From Clostridium sp. CAG:451 (GTDB lineage: Bacteria > Bacillota_I > Bacilli_A > RF39 > UBA660): a stretch of 44,955 nt of DNA. This document shows positions 24,054 through 31,543 of the stretch, piece by piece (within the stretch, counting starts at the first letter, position 1; every line of letters starts with the position of its first letter). The stretch lies in the NCBI GenBank assembly GCA_000438295.1, contig FR901032.1:1-44955 (forward strand), read 5' to 3'. Under the pieces are notes generated by a model that searched no databases, was not told the origin of the DNA, and worked only from the letters and a program-made list of their open reading frames with translations. The translations under genes were made by a program, and so were the position numbers.

Positions 24054-26892
24054 ATGTACCTGGTACTATATCATCAGGATCAGTAGGCTCTGTTGGATTA
24101 GTACTTCCAGTTATGGTAACTGTTATATTACCAGTCTCTTTAGTTTCACCATCATAACTAAATTTATATTTTAAAGTATAAGTACCTGGTGTTGATAGTG
24201 TAGAAGTTGATAATGATACACCACCTGGTCCTGTGATAGAGGATAATTTCCAGTTACTAGTTTTACTAGTTATATCGTTGCCATTTTCTGTTACAGTAAC
24301 ATAATTACTAATATCGGATATATTATATGAAGTAGTGCTGATTGTTTTGTAAGTTACTTTTAAAGTAGTACTTACTTTCTTTAATTCATAAGTAGCAGCA
24401 TTACTCTTGACTCCATCATAACTCTTATAAGTAGCGATTACTTTATAAGTACCATATGGATTATTTGGATTAGTTACAGTGAATGATGTATTACTAGTAA
24501 ATCCTAATAATGTGTTGTTGAAATATACATTATAACCAAATGTTCCATAAGAACTATTACTTGGTGGAGTAACAGCATTCCAAGAAAGACTAACGGAATT
24601 ATTACTACTATTATAGGTAGCTTTAAGATTAGTTGGAGCACTTAAATTACTTTCTTCTGTTTGTGTATTAGTAGGTTCACTACCTTTTTTAAAGTATTCA
24701 TAAGTAACGGCACCAGAGTAGCCTGCACCAGCAATTCTAGCAGGATTACTTCCTACAACTACTCCTAATTTAACTACGCTATTAGGCATTTTAAATTCTT
24801 CTTTATTTTTTTCAAATACGGAATTAGCTATAGCTGTAAATAACTTATCTCTTTGAATTGTACATCTTAAGTTATGACAATATAGTCCTTGATTAACTAA
24901 ATTTTTACTTGTATCTTTATAACCATACCACATACCAATAACTGTTTTAGTAGTATATCCAATTACCCATGAATCACGAATAGCATCATCACTCATGCCA
25001 AGGGTTTGTCTTGTTTTTTGGTCAAAGTTTGTAGTACCAGTTTTCATAGCAATTTTATCCATATTTCCAGTACCAATAAGAGTAACATCATCTAAGATAC
25101 TGGTAATCATATAAGCAGTGGCATCACTCATTGCTTGTTTCTTAGTACCTTCATGTTTTTTCTCTTCGCCTGTATCTCTGAAGACTACTTTACTAACTGA
25201 ATAAGGCTCATTATAGTATCCTCCATTTGAGAAAGCAGCATAAGCAGCAGCCATTTGTAAAGAGTTAACACCAGTAAAGGCTCCTAAAGAGTGTGCTTCA
25301 TGAATTTTACCATTTTCTATTTCTGGTTCAATTCCAAGATTTTGGACAAATTCAATAATCTTTTTGTTATCTACTTGTTGGAAGGCTTTTAAAGCAGGGA
25401 TATTTCTAGATAAAGACAAAGCTTTTCTCATAGTTATAGCTCCCATAAAGGTTCCATCCCAGTTATTAATTGATTTACCATTAGTATAAGAATAAGGTTC
25501 ATCAACAAACATTTTATAATTTCCATTGTCATTATATCCATAGGTTGAAGCATTATTATATTCAATTAGTGGACCATAATCAAATAGTGGTTTTGCAGTA
25601 GAACCAGGTTGTCTTTTAATTTCATCGCTAGTGGCAAGATTTAGTTCTTTAGCACCTTTTTTATTACGACCAGCTCCAATAGCAAGAATTTTACCGGTAG
25701 CACTATCTAGGACACTTACACCACTTTGAATAGTGTCATTTGCCCAAGTATACGTTTCACCATTCATTACTTTGTCAACACCATCTTGTTTTGATCTATC
25801 TAAGTTAGTGTATACTTTCATAGAAACTGTGTATGGATCAGCTTTATACTTAGCAATACACTCATCTACTACAGTATCAATATATCCTTGATATTTAGAT
25901 AAACCACTTTGAGCAGATACATTATAATCTACTAAAGATTCAATAGAAATATCACTAGCCATTTTTCGCTCGTCACTTGTTATATAACCATGTCTTTCCA
26001 TTAGATATAAAACAGTATTACGTCTTCTAGTAACTGATTTAATATTATCAGTATTAGTTGGTTTATATAAGTTAGGAGCTTTAAACATTCCTGCTAGAAC
26101 AGAAGCTTCTGCTAAGTTTAAATCACCAATATCTTTGTTGAAATAAGCAAGAGCTGCTTGTTTAACTCCATAGATATTACCACCTAGGTTATGGTTATTT
26201 ACATAAAACTCAATTATTTGTTCCTTGGTATAGTTCTTTTCAAGTTTAAATACTGCTAAATAAATATCAGTAAATTTTCTAATGATTCCTTTAATACCAT
26301 GGTCATCAGCTGATGTAAACGAATTTTTAATAACTTGCATAGATAGGGTAGAAGCACCACCAGCATCACTGTGTCCCACTGCTTGTCCTAATGATGCCTT
26401 TAAAAATCTTGGAGCATCAAATCCGTTATGTTGAAAGAATCTTGAGTCTTCAGTAGCGACAATAGCATCTACTAATACTTCAGGTAGTTCATCATAAGTT
26501 ACTTTTTCTCTCATTTCCGTTCCAAGTCGTTCAAATTCATTACCGTCAATATCGTAAAGAATACTTGGTTCTTTCTCGTTTAACTGATTAACGTCAAACT
26601 TAGGGGCCTTAATAACTACATAAGCTAAGAATAAAATTCCAAGAAGCATTACTAATATACCTAAAGATAATATAACAATTATTATAATATTAAGTATTTT
26701 TTTCTGTTTTGGTTTATTTTTAACTTTATCTAGTAGTCTAGCAAGACCAACTATTATTAAAATACCTACTCCTAAGAAAACAGTTAATAACCAGCCTATA
26801 ATAAAATAACTAATAATCATTAAGACTAAGAAGCATCCTAATAATATTAAGGTTAAATTACTATTAGACTTTTGTGTTGTCTTTTTTTTCAT
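24052..26892 (-). CDS. Class A penicillin-binding protein (PBP1A-like) with FN3 tail
   Basis: This is a bifunctional glycosyltransferase/transpeptidase that polymerises and crosslinks peptidoglycan. The 946-residue product has three hydrophobic helices before the enzyme domains (about 13-33, 34-52 and 68-95); class A PBPs usually have one. The GT51 domain carries Glu148 in ATEDSRFF and GGASTLSMQ. The transpeptidase has Ser431-x-x-Lys434 (STAK), Ser495-Arg-Asn497 and Lys617-Thr-Gly-Thr (KTGT). A fibronectin type III domain (about 745-840), a second Ig-like segment and a Thr/Pro tail ending DDIVPGT follow. GGAGGT precedes the ATG. It overlaps recU by 29 bases, the recU-ponA arrangement of Bacillus. 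Confidence 0.95.
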   Translation of the reverse strand: MKKKTTQKSNSNLTLILLGCFLVLMIISYFIIGWLLTVFLGVGILIIVGLARLLDKVKNKPKQKKILNIIIIVILSLGILVMLLGILFLAYVVIKAPKFDVNQLNEKEPSILYDIDGNEFERLGTEMREKVTYDELPEVLVDAIVATEDSRFFQHNGFDAPRFLKASLGQAVGHSDAGGASTLSMQVIKNSFTSADDHGIKGIIRKFTDIYLAVFKLEKNYTKEQIIEFYVNNHNLGGNIYGVKQAALAYFNKDIGDLNLAEASVLAGMFKAPNLYKPTNTDNIKSVTRRRNTVLYLMERHGYITSDERKMASDISIESLVDYNVSAQSGLSKYQGYIDTVVDECIAKYKADPYTVSMKVYTNLDRSKQDGVDKVMNGETYTWANDTIQSGVSVLDSATGKILAIGAGRNKKGAKELNLATSDEIKRQPGSTAKPLFDYGPLIEYNNASTYGYNDNGNYKMFVDEPYSYTNGKSINNWDGTFMGAITMRKALSLSRNIPALKAFQQVDNKKIIEFVQNLGIEPEIENGKIHEAHSLGAFTGVNSLQMAAAYAAFSNGGYYNEPYSVSKVVFRDTGEEKKHEGTKKQAMSDATAYMITSILDDVTLIGTGNMDKIAMKTGTTNFDQKTRQTLGMSDDAIRDSWVIGYTTKTVIGMWYGYKDTSKNLVNQGLYCHNLRCTIQRDKLFTAIANSVFEKNKEEFKMPNSVVKLGVVVGSNPARIAGAGYSGAVTYEYFKKGSEPTNTQTEESNLSAPTNLKATYNSSNNSVSLSWNAVTPPSNSSYGTFGYNVYFNNTLLGFTSNTSFTVTNPNNPYGTYKVIATYKSYDGVKSNAATYELKKVSTTLKVTYKTISTTSYNISDISNYVTVTENGNDITSKTSNWKLSSITGPGGVSLSTSTLSTPGTYTLKYKFSYDGETKETGNITVTITGSTNPTEPTDPDDIVPGT

Positions 26893-27454
26893 TTTTTACC
26901 TCCAAAATATTATCTATAATACTTAGATAATCTATTCTAGGCCGAAGGCCTTCTTTTAAAAGATATCCATGCTTTACAAAATAATCATGTGGAATAGATT
27001 TTTTTTCTTCCTTATTTATATAATCTTGTAAATCAGTATTCATTAGTATATAAGTTTCAGAAAGCGTTGTAAAGCGGACAATTAGAAAACCAATTCCCCC
27101 AGCATTTGAAATATTTTCTAAATGTTTAAGTTGGTGAAGATGAATATTAGCAAGAGGAAATGATGTTTTATTCTTTGTTTCCTTTGCTTCAAAGTCAATG
27201 TAATAGCCTTTATAAATACCATTATAGTCAGTAGTAGAAGGTTCCATATAAAAAGCCTCTTTAATAATTGCACTTTTTCCTTTAAAGTCTACTTTACTAA
27301 CTCTTATTGGAGTAGGTTTTTTATAGATATAAGCTATATTCTTTTCCTTATAATAGTGGTTTGATTGATTTAAGTCATCTTCTAAGTTCATTCCACGATT
27401 TTTATAATTAATAAGATGGTTGTTTGTCTTTTTTATTCCACCAGGATAATTCAT
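26864..27454 (-). CDS. recU: Holliday junction resolvase RecU
   Basis: RecU cleaves Holliday junctions during recombination and chromosome segregation in Firmicutes. The 196-residue product begins MNYPGGIKK and has the RecU nuclease core TDYNGIYKGYYIDFEAKET, interrupted only by normal variation, with the metal-binding Asp and Glu-x-Lys, then NIHLHQLKHL. ATG at 27454 is chosen over the in-frame GTG at 27463 because AGGTG sits six bases upstream. The 3' end overlaps the PBP gene, so the two are translationally linked. Confidence 0.95.
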   Translation of the reverse strand: MNYPGGIKKTNNHLINYKNRGMNLEDDLNQSNHYYKEKNIAYIYKKPTPIRVSKVDFKGKSAIIKEAFYMEPSTTDYNGIYKGYYIDFEAKETKNKTSFPLANIHLHQLKHLENISNAGGIGFLIVRFTTLSETYILMNTDLQDYINKEEKKSIPHDYFVKHGYLLKEGLRPRIDYLSIIDNILEVKNEKKDNTKV

Positions 27455-27513
27455 TTCATTCACCTAGTATATATTATATATCATTTCATTTGCTTTTTCT
27501 ATCTTTTAAATAT

Positions 27514-27540
27514 AAAAAAATAGGATTTACCTATTTTTTT
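27514..27540 (-). terminator. Terminator upstream of recU
   Basis: AAAAAAATAGG and CCTATTTTTTT form a perfect stem with a five-base loop and T-runs on both sides. It terminates the unknown minus-strand gene, whose stop lies within it, before recU. Confidence 0.75.
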
Positions 27541-28159
27541 TCTTAATTTGATATATTTTTATCTCTTGATTTTTTTTAGTAATGGGACTACAATGGTCAA
27601 TCATTTTATTTACTAGTGGTATTTCACTAGAAATTAGACCAGTTAAAGTAGTGTATTTAGCTTCTAAGTTTAATATAGTAGCAAAACAAGATTTTTTTTC
27701 TTCATCTAATCTAATATTAGTTTTATTTTCTCCTCTATAAAAGTACTTTTTATCTTCAAGTTTTGAATATTCAAAAGAAACTTCATTCTTACTAAACCAG
27801 CAGATAACTTCACCATCATCTTCAATAGTTCTAATACGATATTTACTATTTCCTTTTTTATCTTTTATCATTCGCATAGAAAAGTTTATATCTTGGTTTT
27901 CTATATCACCAGTTTGAATATGATCAACTACATAATCATCATCATTTTGTCTTAGACTAATAGCAGTATCTTTGCCTTTGATACGAACTCTATTATTATC
28001 ATCTTGTAAAAGAAGAACTTCCTCTTTTTTTCTACCTTTTCGCATAGTAATCCAACCGTCTTCCACAGTTATAGTTTTTCCTAACATAGAAAACAATTCT
28101 TTACTTTCTTCTTTTTTTAAAAAATTATCTAAACGAATCATTATATTTTTCGCTTCCAT
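27527..28159 (-). CDS. Hypothetical protein upstream of recU
   Basis: The 210-residue protein (start MEAKNIMIRLDNFLKK) was not recognised. It is soluble and rich in charged residues, with a strand-rich middle that repeats short segments such as WITMRKGRKKEEVLLLQDD and YRIRTIEDDGEVICWF. No signal peptide is present. The start at 28159 is supported by GGGAGGG nine bases upstream; the open frame extends to 28216 without such a site. It has its own near-consensus promoter and terminator and is therefore a single-gene unit. Confidence 0.8.
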   Translation of the reverse strand: MEAKNIMIRLDNFLKKEESKELFSMLGKTITVEDGWITMRKGRKKEEVLLLQDDNNRVRIKGKDTAISLRQNDDDYVVDHIQTGDIENQDINFSMRMIKDKKGNSKYRIRTIEDDGEVICWFSKNEVSFEYSKLEDKKYFYRGENKTNIRLDEEKKSCFATILNLEAKYTTLTGLISSEIPLVNKMIDHCSPITKKNQEIKIYQIKKKNR

Positions 28160-28187
28160 ATATATTAACCCTCCCAAAGTAATATCA

Positions 28188-28216
28188 ATTATAAATAGAT
28201 TTTTTTTATTTGTCAA
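28188..28216 (-). promoter_or_regulatory. Promoter of the unknown gene at 27.5-28.2 kb
   Basis: On the minus strand TTGACA (28216-28211) and TATAAT (28193-28188), both consensus, are 17 bases apart. Confidence 0.85.
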
Positions 28217-28241
28217 ATAAAGTAATGCTTTGTCGAATTAG

Positions 28242-28270
28242 TTGTCTAATAATTAAAAAATATGTAGAAT
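28242..28270 (+). promoter_or_regulatory. Promoter before the 35-codon ORF
   Basis: TTGTCT (28242-28247) and TAGAAT (28265-28270) are 17 bases apart, 19 bases before the small ORF. Confidence 0.55.
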
Positions 28271-28288
28271 AAAATTGAGGTGAAACAG

Positions 28289-28396
28289 ATGAAAAGTCAA
28301 GATGTAATTGTATGTTTAAATTCTATGATTGAAAATATTTCCATTGCTAAAAAAATTGATGTATTAATAAGGTTGAAACAATTGACAAATAAGTAG
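28289..28396 (+). CDS. 35-residue small protein upstream of gpsB
   Basis: A short ORF begins MKSQDVIVCLNSMIENIS, is predicted helical throughout, and ends LKQLTNK. It has a good ribosome-binding site (TTGAGGTG, eight bases before the ATG) and its own promoter. The gpsB -35 element lies in its last codons. No homologue was recognised. A real small protein seems more likely than chance given the translation signals, but codon evidence is thin at this length. Confidence 0.5.
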   Translation: MKSQDVIVCLNSMIENISIAKKIDVLIRLKQLTNK

Positions 28397-28411
28397 TTTT
28401 ATTGCTAGAAT
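28382..28411 (+). promoter_or_regulatory. gpsB promoter
   Basis: Consensus TTGACA (28382-28387), an 18-base spacer, and TAGAAT (28406-28411) with an extended TGC directly before it. It overlaps the 3' end of the small ORF. Confidence 0.8.
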
Positions 28412-28439
28412 ATAGTATGTAAAGGGATTGGTGATAAAT

Positions 28440-28775
28440 ATGTATCAAAACAAAATTACACTTACACCACAAGAAATCTTAGAGAAAGATTTTAAGATTG
28501 ATACTCGTGGATACAGATTAAAAGAAGTTGATGAATTCTTGGATATGATAATTTCTGACTATGAACAGTTTTATAAAATAATTGAAAGTATGGAAAAAGA
28601 AAAAACGGAATTGTTAAAAGAAATTATGTCCTTAAAACAAGAATTACGAAATGTTTCAATGGATGCTGAAATAGCTAAAAATTCTAAATCAGATACAATG
28701 GAAATCACTAATTTGGATATTTTAAGAAGACTTAGCAATTTAGAAAAAGCGGTATTTGGTAAAGACAGTGAATAA
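28440..28775 (+). CDS. gpsB: Cell division protein GpsB (DivIVA family)
   Basis: GpsB is a small coiled-coil membrane-binding protein that shuttles class A PBPs between septum and side wall and interacts with EzrA. The 111-residue product has the DivIVA/GpsB lipid-binding start (LTPQEILEKDFKIDTRGYR, then VDEFLDMI), a coiled coil (about 40-75) and a short C-terminal helix (LDILRRLSNLEKAVFG). ATG at 28440 is preferred over the upstream in-frame TTG and GTG codons at 28428 and 28431. EzrA and a class A PBP, its usual partners, are both in this window. The rnpB gene begins at its stop codon, as in Bacillus, where gpsB and rnpB are neighbours. Confidence 0.93.
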   Translation: MYQNKITLTPQEILEKDFKIDTRGYRLKEVDEFLDMIISDYEQFYKIIESMEKEKTELLKEIMSLKQELRNVSMDAEIAKNSKSDTMEITNLDILRRLSNLEKAVFGKDSE

Positions 28776-29119
28776 TACTTGGGCAAGTGCTAGGGTAACC
28801 TAGAGGAAAGTCCATGCTCGCACTATCTGTGATGATAGTAGTGTTCGTGCTTAGGGAAAAAATAACCTAAGGTAGATTTATTCTAACGGCAAAACTTTAT
28901 CTAAAGGATTATCCTATGATAAAGTGATAACGTGCCACAGAAACGATACTTTTGGAAACGAAAGGGTGAAACGAGGTAAACCCCACGAGCGAGAAACCCA
29001 AATTTTGGTAGGGGAGTCTCCATGAAAGAAAGATAATGGATTGGAGGACTAGTAATAGTAGATAGATACTTGCCACCTAGTAATAGGTACAAAACATGGC
29101 TTATAAAGTATTATTATTT
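28771..29119 (+). ncRNA. rnpB: RNase P RNA component (bacterial, Bacillus type B likely)
   Basis: This is the catalytic RNA that matures tRNA 5' ends. Diagnostic segments are GAGGAAAGTCCATGCTCGC (28802-28820, P4 region), the ACAGAAACG stretch near 28937, GGTAAACCCCACGAGCGAG (28975-28993) and the 3' ATGGCTTATAAAG. The outer stem P1 can be drawn as AATAATACTT (28771-28780) with AAGTATTATT (29106-29115), which sets the approximate ends. P1 overlaps the gpsB stop codon. The exact mature ends are uncertain by several bases. Confidence 0.93.
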
Positions 29120-29139
29120 TGTTGGAACTGAGGTTGATT

Positions 29140-29649
29140 ATGAAAGAATTAGGAGAACACTTAAAGGAAACTAGAATAAAACATGGTGTTAGTCTAGAAG
29201 AAGCAGCCAGTGATTTAAATGTTTCCACTGATTTGCTTGAAAATTTGGAAAGTGCTAACACTAAAGCTTTTAAAGATGTTTATGATATAAAAAAAATAAT
29301 AAAAGAATATGCTAAGTACTTAGGACTTGATGAAGTAAAGGTCCAAGATGAATTTAATGATTTTTTATTTGAACATACTTCTAAGATTTCTTTAGATGAT
29401 ATAATGGAAGCTAAAAAGAAAAAAGAAGAAGAGGAAGTAAAGAAAGAGAAAAAAATATCATCTCCTTATACAAAAGTATATAAGCAAAAGAAAAAAAAGT
29501 TACCTATAATAATAGGAATTATTATTTTTGTCTTTTTTGTTGTGATTGCGGTTTTATTAATTAAAGATAAGACTAAGAAACCTATTATTAATAGTGAATT
29601 GAAAGGAAGTAGAAAATATGAATACACCAACCAAGTTAACTGTAGCTAG
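29140..29649 (+). CDS. RodZ/YmfM-like HTH membrane protein
   Basis: The 169-residue product has an N-terminal XRE-type helix-turn-helix region (about 1-70; LGEHLKETRIKHGVSLEEAA), a Lys/Glu-rich linker and one transmembrane helix (about 118-139), with only a short outside tail. This is the layout of RodZ/YmfM, which links MreB to the elongation machinery, but the large extracellular domain of full-length RodZ is missing. ATG at 29140 follows GAGG by seven bases. It overlaps pgsA by 32 bases; ymfM-pgsA is also the order in Bacillus, supporting the call. Confidence 0.85.
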   Translation: MKELGEHLKETRIKHGVSLEEAASDLNVSTDLLENLESANTKAFKDVYDIKKIIKEYAKYLGLDEVKVQDEFNDFLFEHTSKISLDDIMEAKKKKEEEEVKKEKKISSPYTKVYKQKKKKLPIIIGIIIFVFFVVIAVLLIKDKTKKPIINSELKGSRKYEYTNQVNCS

Positions 29650-30220
29650 AATACTTATGACTATAGTCATGATTTTTATGTTACTATTTCCATTCTATGA
29701 TGTTGGTATTAATATGCCTAGTTTTTTAGTAGGTGGTGTTTATGTTAAGTTAGAATACTTAATTGCTGGAGTAATATTTATAGTAGCAAGTGTTACTGAT
29801 TTCCTAGATGGTTATTTAGCTAGAAAAAATAATGAAGTTACAGACCTTGGGAAGATGTTAGATGCTATTGCTGATAAAGTTTTAGTAAATAGTGCTTTAA
29901 TTATTCTTGCTAGTAAAGGTTTTATTTTAACCCTTATTCCAGTTGTTATTATTTTTAGAGATACTGTTGTTGATGCTATGAAAATGGAAGCAGCAAGAAA
30001 AGGAAAAGTAGTGGCAGCTATTTCTAGTGGAAAGATTAAAACTGCTAGTATGATGGTAGGAGTTACTTTAACTTTCTTTTATAACTTACCATTTGAAATG
30101 ATTAATATAAGAGTTAGTGATTTCTTCTTATATTTTGCTACTATTATGTCAGTTGTTTCTATGTGTGAGTATTATAAACTTAATAAAAATTTAATTTTAC
30201 CAGCTAAGGAAAAAGCCTAA
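29618..30220 (+). CDS. pgsA: CDP-diacylglycerol-glycerol-3-phosphate 3-phosphatidyltransferase
   Basis: This integral membrane enzyme makes phosphatidylglycerol phosphate, the committed step to phosphatidylglycerol and cardiolipin. The 200-residue product carries the full CDP-alcohol phosphotransferase signature DFLDGYLAR (about 58-66), then a glycine eight residues on and two aspartates at four-residue steps (GKMLDAIAD). Four to six transmembrane helices are evident. The gene begins inside the RodZ-like gene, behind GGAAG. A terminator overlaps its stop. Confidence 0.94.
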   Translation: MNTPTKLTVARILMTIVMIFMLLFPFYDVGINMPSFLVGGVYVKLEYLIAGVIFIVASVTDFLDGYLARKNNEVTDLGKMLDAIADKVLVNSALIILASKGFILTLIPVVIIFRDTVVDAMKMEAARKGKVVAAISSGKIKTASMMVGVTLTFFYNLPFEMINIRVSDFFLYFATIMSVVSMCEYYKLNKNLILPAKEKA

Positions 30221-30236
30221 TTTCTGGCTTTTTTTG
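30210..30236 (+). terminator. Terminator after pgsA
   Basis: AAAAAGCC and GGCTTTTT form a perfect stem with an 8-base loop and a run of seven T. It includes the pgsA stop codon. Confidence 0.82.
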
Positions 30237-30319
30237 TTTGAAATTGATAAATTCAGTGATTCTTTTTAGGGAAAATAATAAATTCAAGTTAAAATAGTCC
30301 TGAAAATGGCAAATTATAA

Positions 30320-30333
30320 CAAACGATTGTTCG
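30320..30333. promoter_or_regulatory. SOS box (LexA site) of recA
   Basis: CAAACGATTGTTCG is a LexA-type dyad that departs from the Gram-positive consensus at three positions. It lies 10 bases upstream of the recA -35. Confidence 0.65.
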
Positions 30334-30343
30334 AAAATTTATC

Positions 30344-30372
30344 TTGACATTTAAAAATTCTACTTATAAAAT
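30344..30372 (+). promoter_or_regulatory. recA promoter
   Basis: Consensus TTGACA (30344-30349) and TAAAAT (30367-30372) are 17 bases apart; the alternative -10 TATAAA would give 15. Confidence 0.75.
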
Positions 30373-30406
30373 GGGTATATAGACATTTGCACGAGGAGGA
30401 AAATTT

Positions 30407-31438
30407 ATGAGCAAAACACTAAAAAAAGATAATAAGGATTTAGACCAGATTTTAGCTGATATTGAAAAACAGTTTGGGAAGGGTTCAATTATGTGTCTTG
30501 GAGAGAATTCTCATATGAAAATTGATGTGGTATCTAGTGGTTGTCTATCACTTGATGTAGCATTAGGAGTAGGAGGTTATCCTAAAGGAAGAATAATTGA
30601 AATATATGGACCAGAATCTAGTGGAAAGACAACATTTGCCTTACAAGCTATTGCTGAAGTACAAAAGACGGGTGGAAGGGCAGCTTTCATTGATGCAGAA
30701 CATGCTCTTGATCCCGATTATGCTAGAAGACTTGGTGTTAATACTAACGAGTTATTATTATCACAACCAGATACTGGGGAACAAGCTCTAGAAATATGTG
30801 AAGCACTAGTTAGAAGTGAAGCTATTAGTATTATAGTAATAGATTCAGTAGCAGCTTTAGTACCCCAAGCAGAAATTGATGGAGAAATGGGAGACTCTCA
30901 TGTCGGTTTACAAGCAAGACTAATGAGTCAAGCTTTAAGAAAATTATCAGGTACAATTAGTAAAACTAATACTATTGCTATTTTTATTAATCAGTTAAGA
31001 GAAAAAGTAGGAGTTATGTTTGGTAATCCTGAAACTACCCCAGGCGGACGTGCTTTAAAATTTTATTCTAGTATAAGATTAGACATTAGACGTAATGAAC
31101 AAATTAAAATAGGTGATAAGATAGTTGGTAATAGAACTACTGTTAAAGTAGTTAAAAATAAAGTAGCTCCACCATTTAAGTCCGCTACTGTAGAAATAAT
31201 GTATGGGGAAGGAGTATCTAAAGAAGGAGAATTAGTAGACCTTGGAGTAGAAGCTGGTATTATAGATAAAGCTGGAGCTTGGTTTTCTTATCAAGGAGAG
31301 AAACTAGGACAAGGTAAAGAAAATGTTAAATTACTTCTTAGAGATAATAAAGAATTAAAAGAAGAAATAGAAGCTAAAGTAAGAGATTTTTATGGAATAA
31401 GTTTGAATAAAGATAAAGAAAAAAAGGAAAAGAAATAG
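30407..31438 (+). CDS. recA: Recombinase RecA
   Basis: RecA forms the strand-exchange filament in recombination and triggers LexA self-cleavage. The 343-residue product has Walker A GPESSGKTT (about 65-73), the FIDAEHALDPDYA block, Walker B IIVIDSVAAL and the NQLREKVGVMFGNPETTPGG DNA-binding loop region, followed by a C-terminal domain with a very basic end. GAGGAGG precedes the ATG. Promoter and SOS box are directly upstream. In Bacillus cinA separates pgsA and recA; here only 186 bases do. Confidence 0.98.
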   Translation: MSKTLKKDNKDLDQILADIEKQFGKGSIMCLGENSHMKIDVVSSGCLSLDVALGVGGYPKGRIIEIYGPESSGKTTFALQAIAEVQKTGGRAAFIDAEHALDPDYARRLGVNTNELLLSQPDTGEQALEICEALVRSEAISIIVIDSVAALVPQAEIDGEMGDSHVGLQARLMSQALRKLSGTISKTNTIAIFINQLREKVGVMFGNPETTPGGRALKFYSSIRLDIRRNEQIKIGDKIVGNRTTVKVVKNKVAPPFKSATVEIMYGEGVSKEGELVDLGVEAGIIDKAGAWFSYQGEKLGQGKENVKLLLRDNKELKEEIEAKVRDFYGISLNKDKEKKEKK

Positions 31439-31469
31439 TATTTTCTCATTATAAATACATTTTCTTTTC

Positions 31470-31498
31470 TTGACATTCATTTTATTGCAACGTACAAT
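31470..31498 (+). promoter_or_regulatory. rny promoter
   Basis: Consensus TTGACA (31470-31475) and TACAAT (31493-31498) are 17 bases apart, in the short gap after recA. Confidence 0.83.
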
Positions 31499-31543
31499 AG
31501 AATTAGATTATAAGAAAAATTATAAATCTTAGTGGAGGTAAAA

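Noticed and set aside
27972..28220. Plus-strand frame opposite the unknown gene upstream of recU
   Set aside because: The minus-strand gene has consensus promoter, ribosome-binding site and terminator; the opposite frame has none.
28901..29261. Two minus-strand frames across rnpB and the RodZ-like gene
   Set aside because: They read antisense to RNase P RNA and to a recognised coding gene.
31439..31465. Possible terminator after recA (GTATTT and AAATAC)
   Set aside because: The stem is only six AT-rich pairs with a long loop and no clear T-run directly after it.
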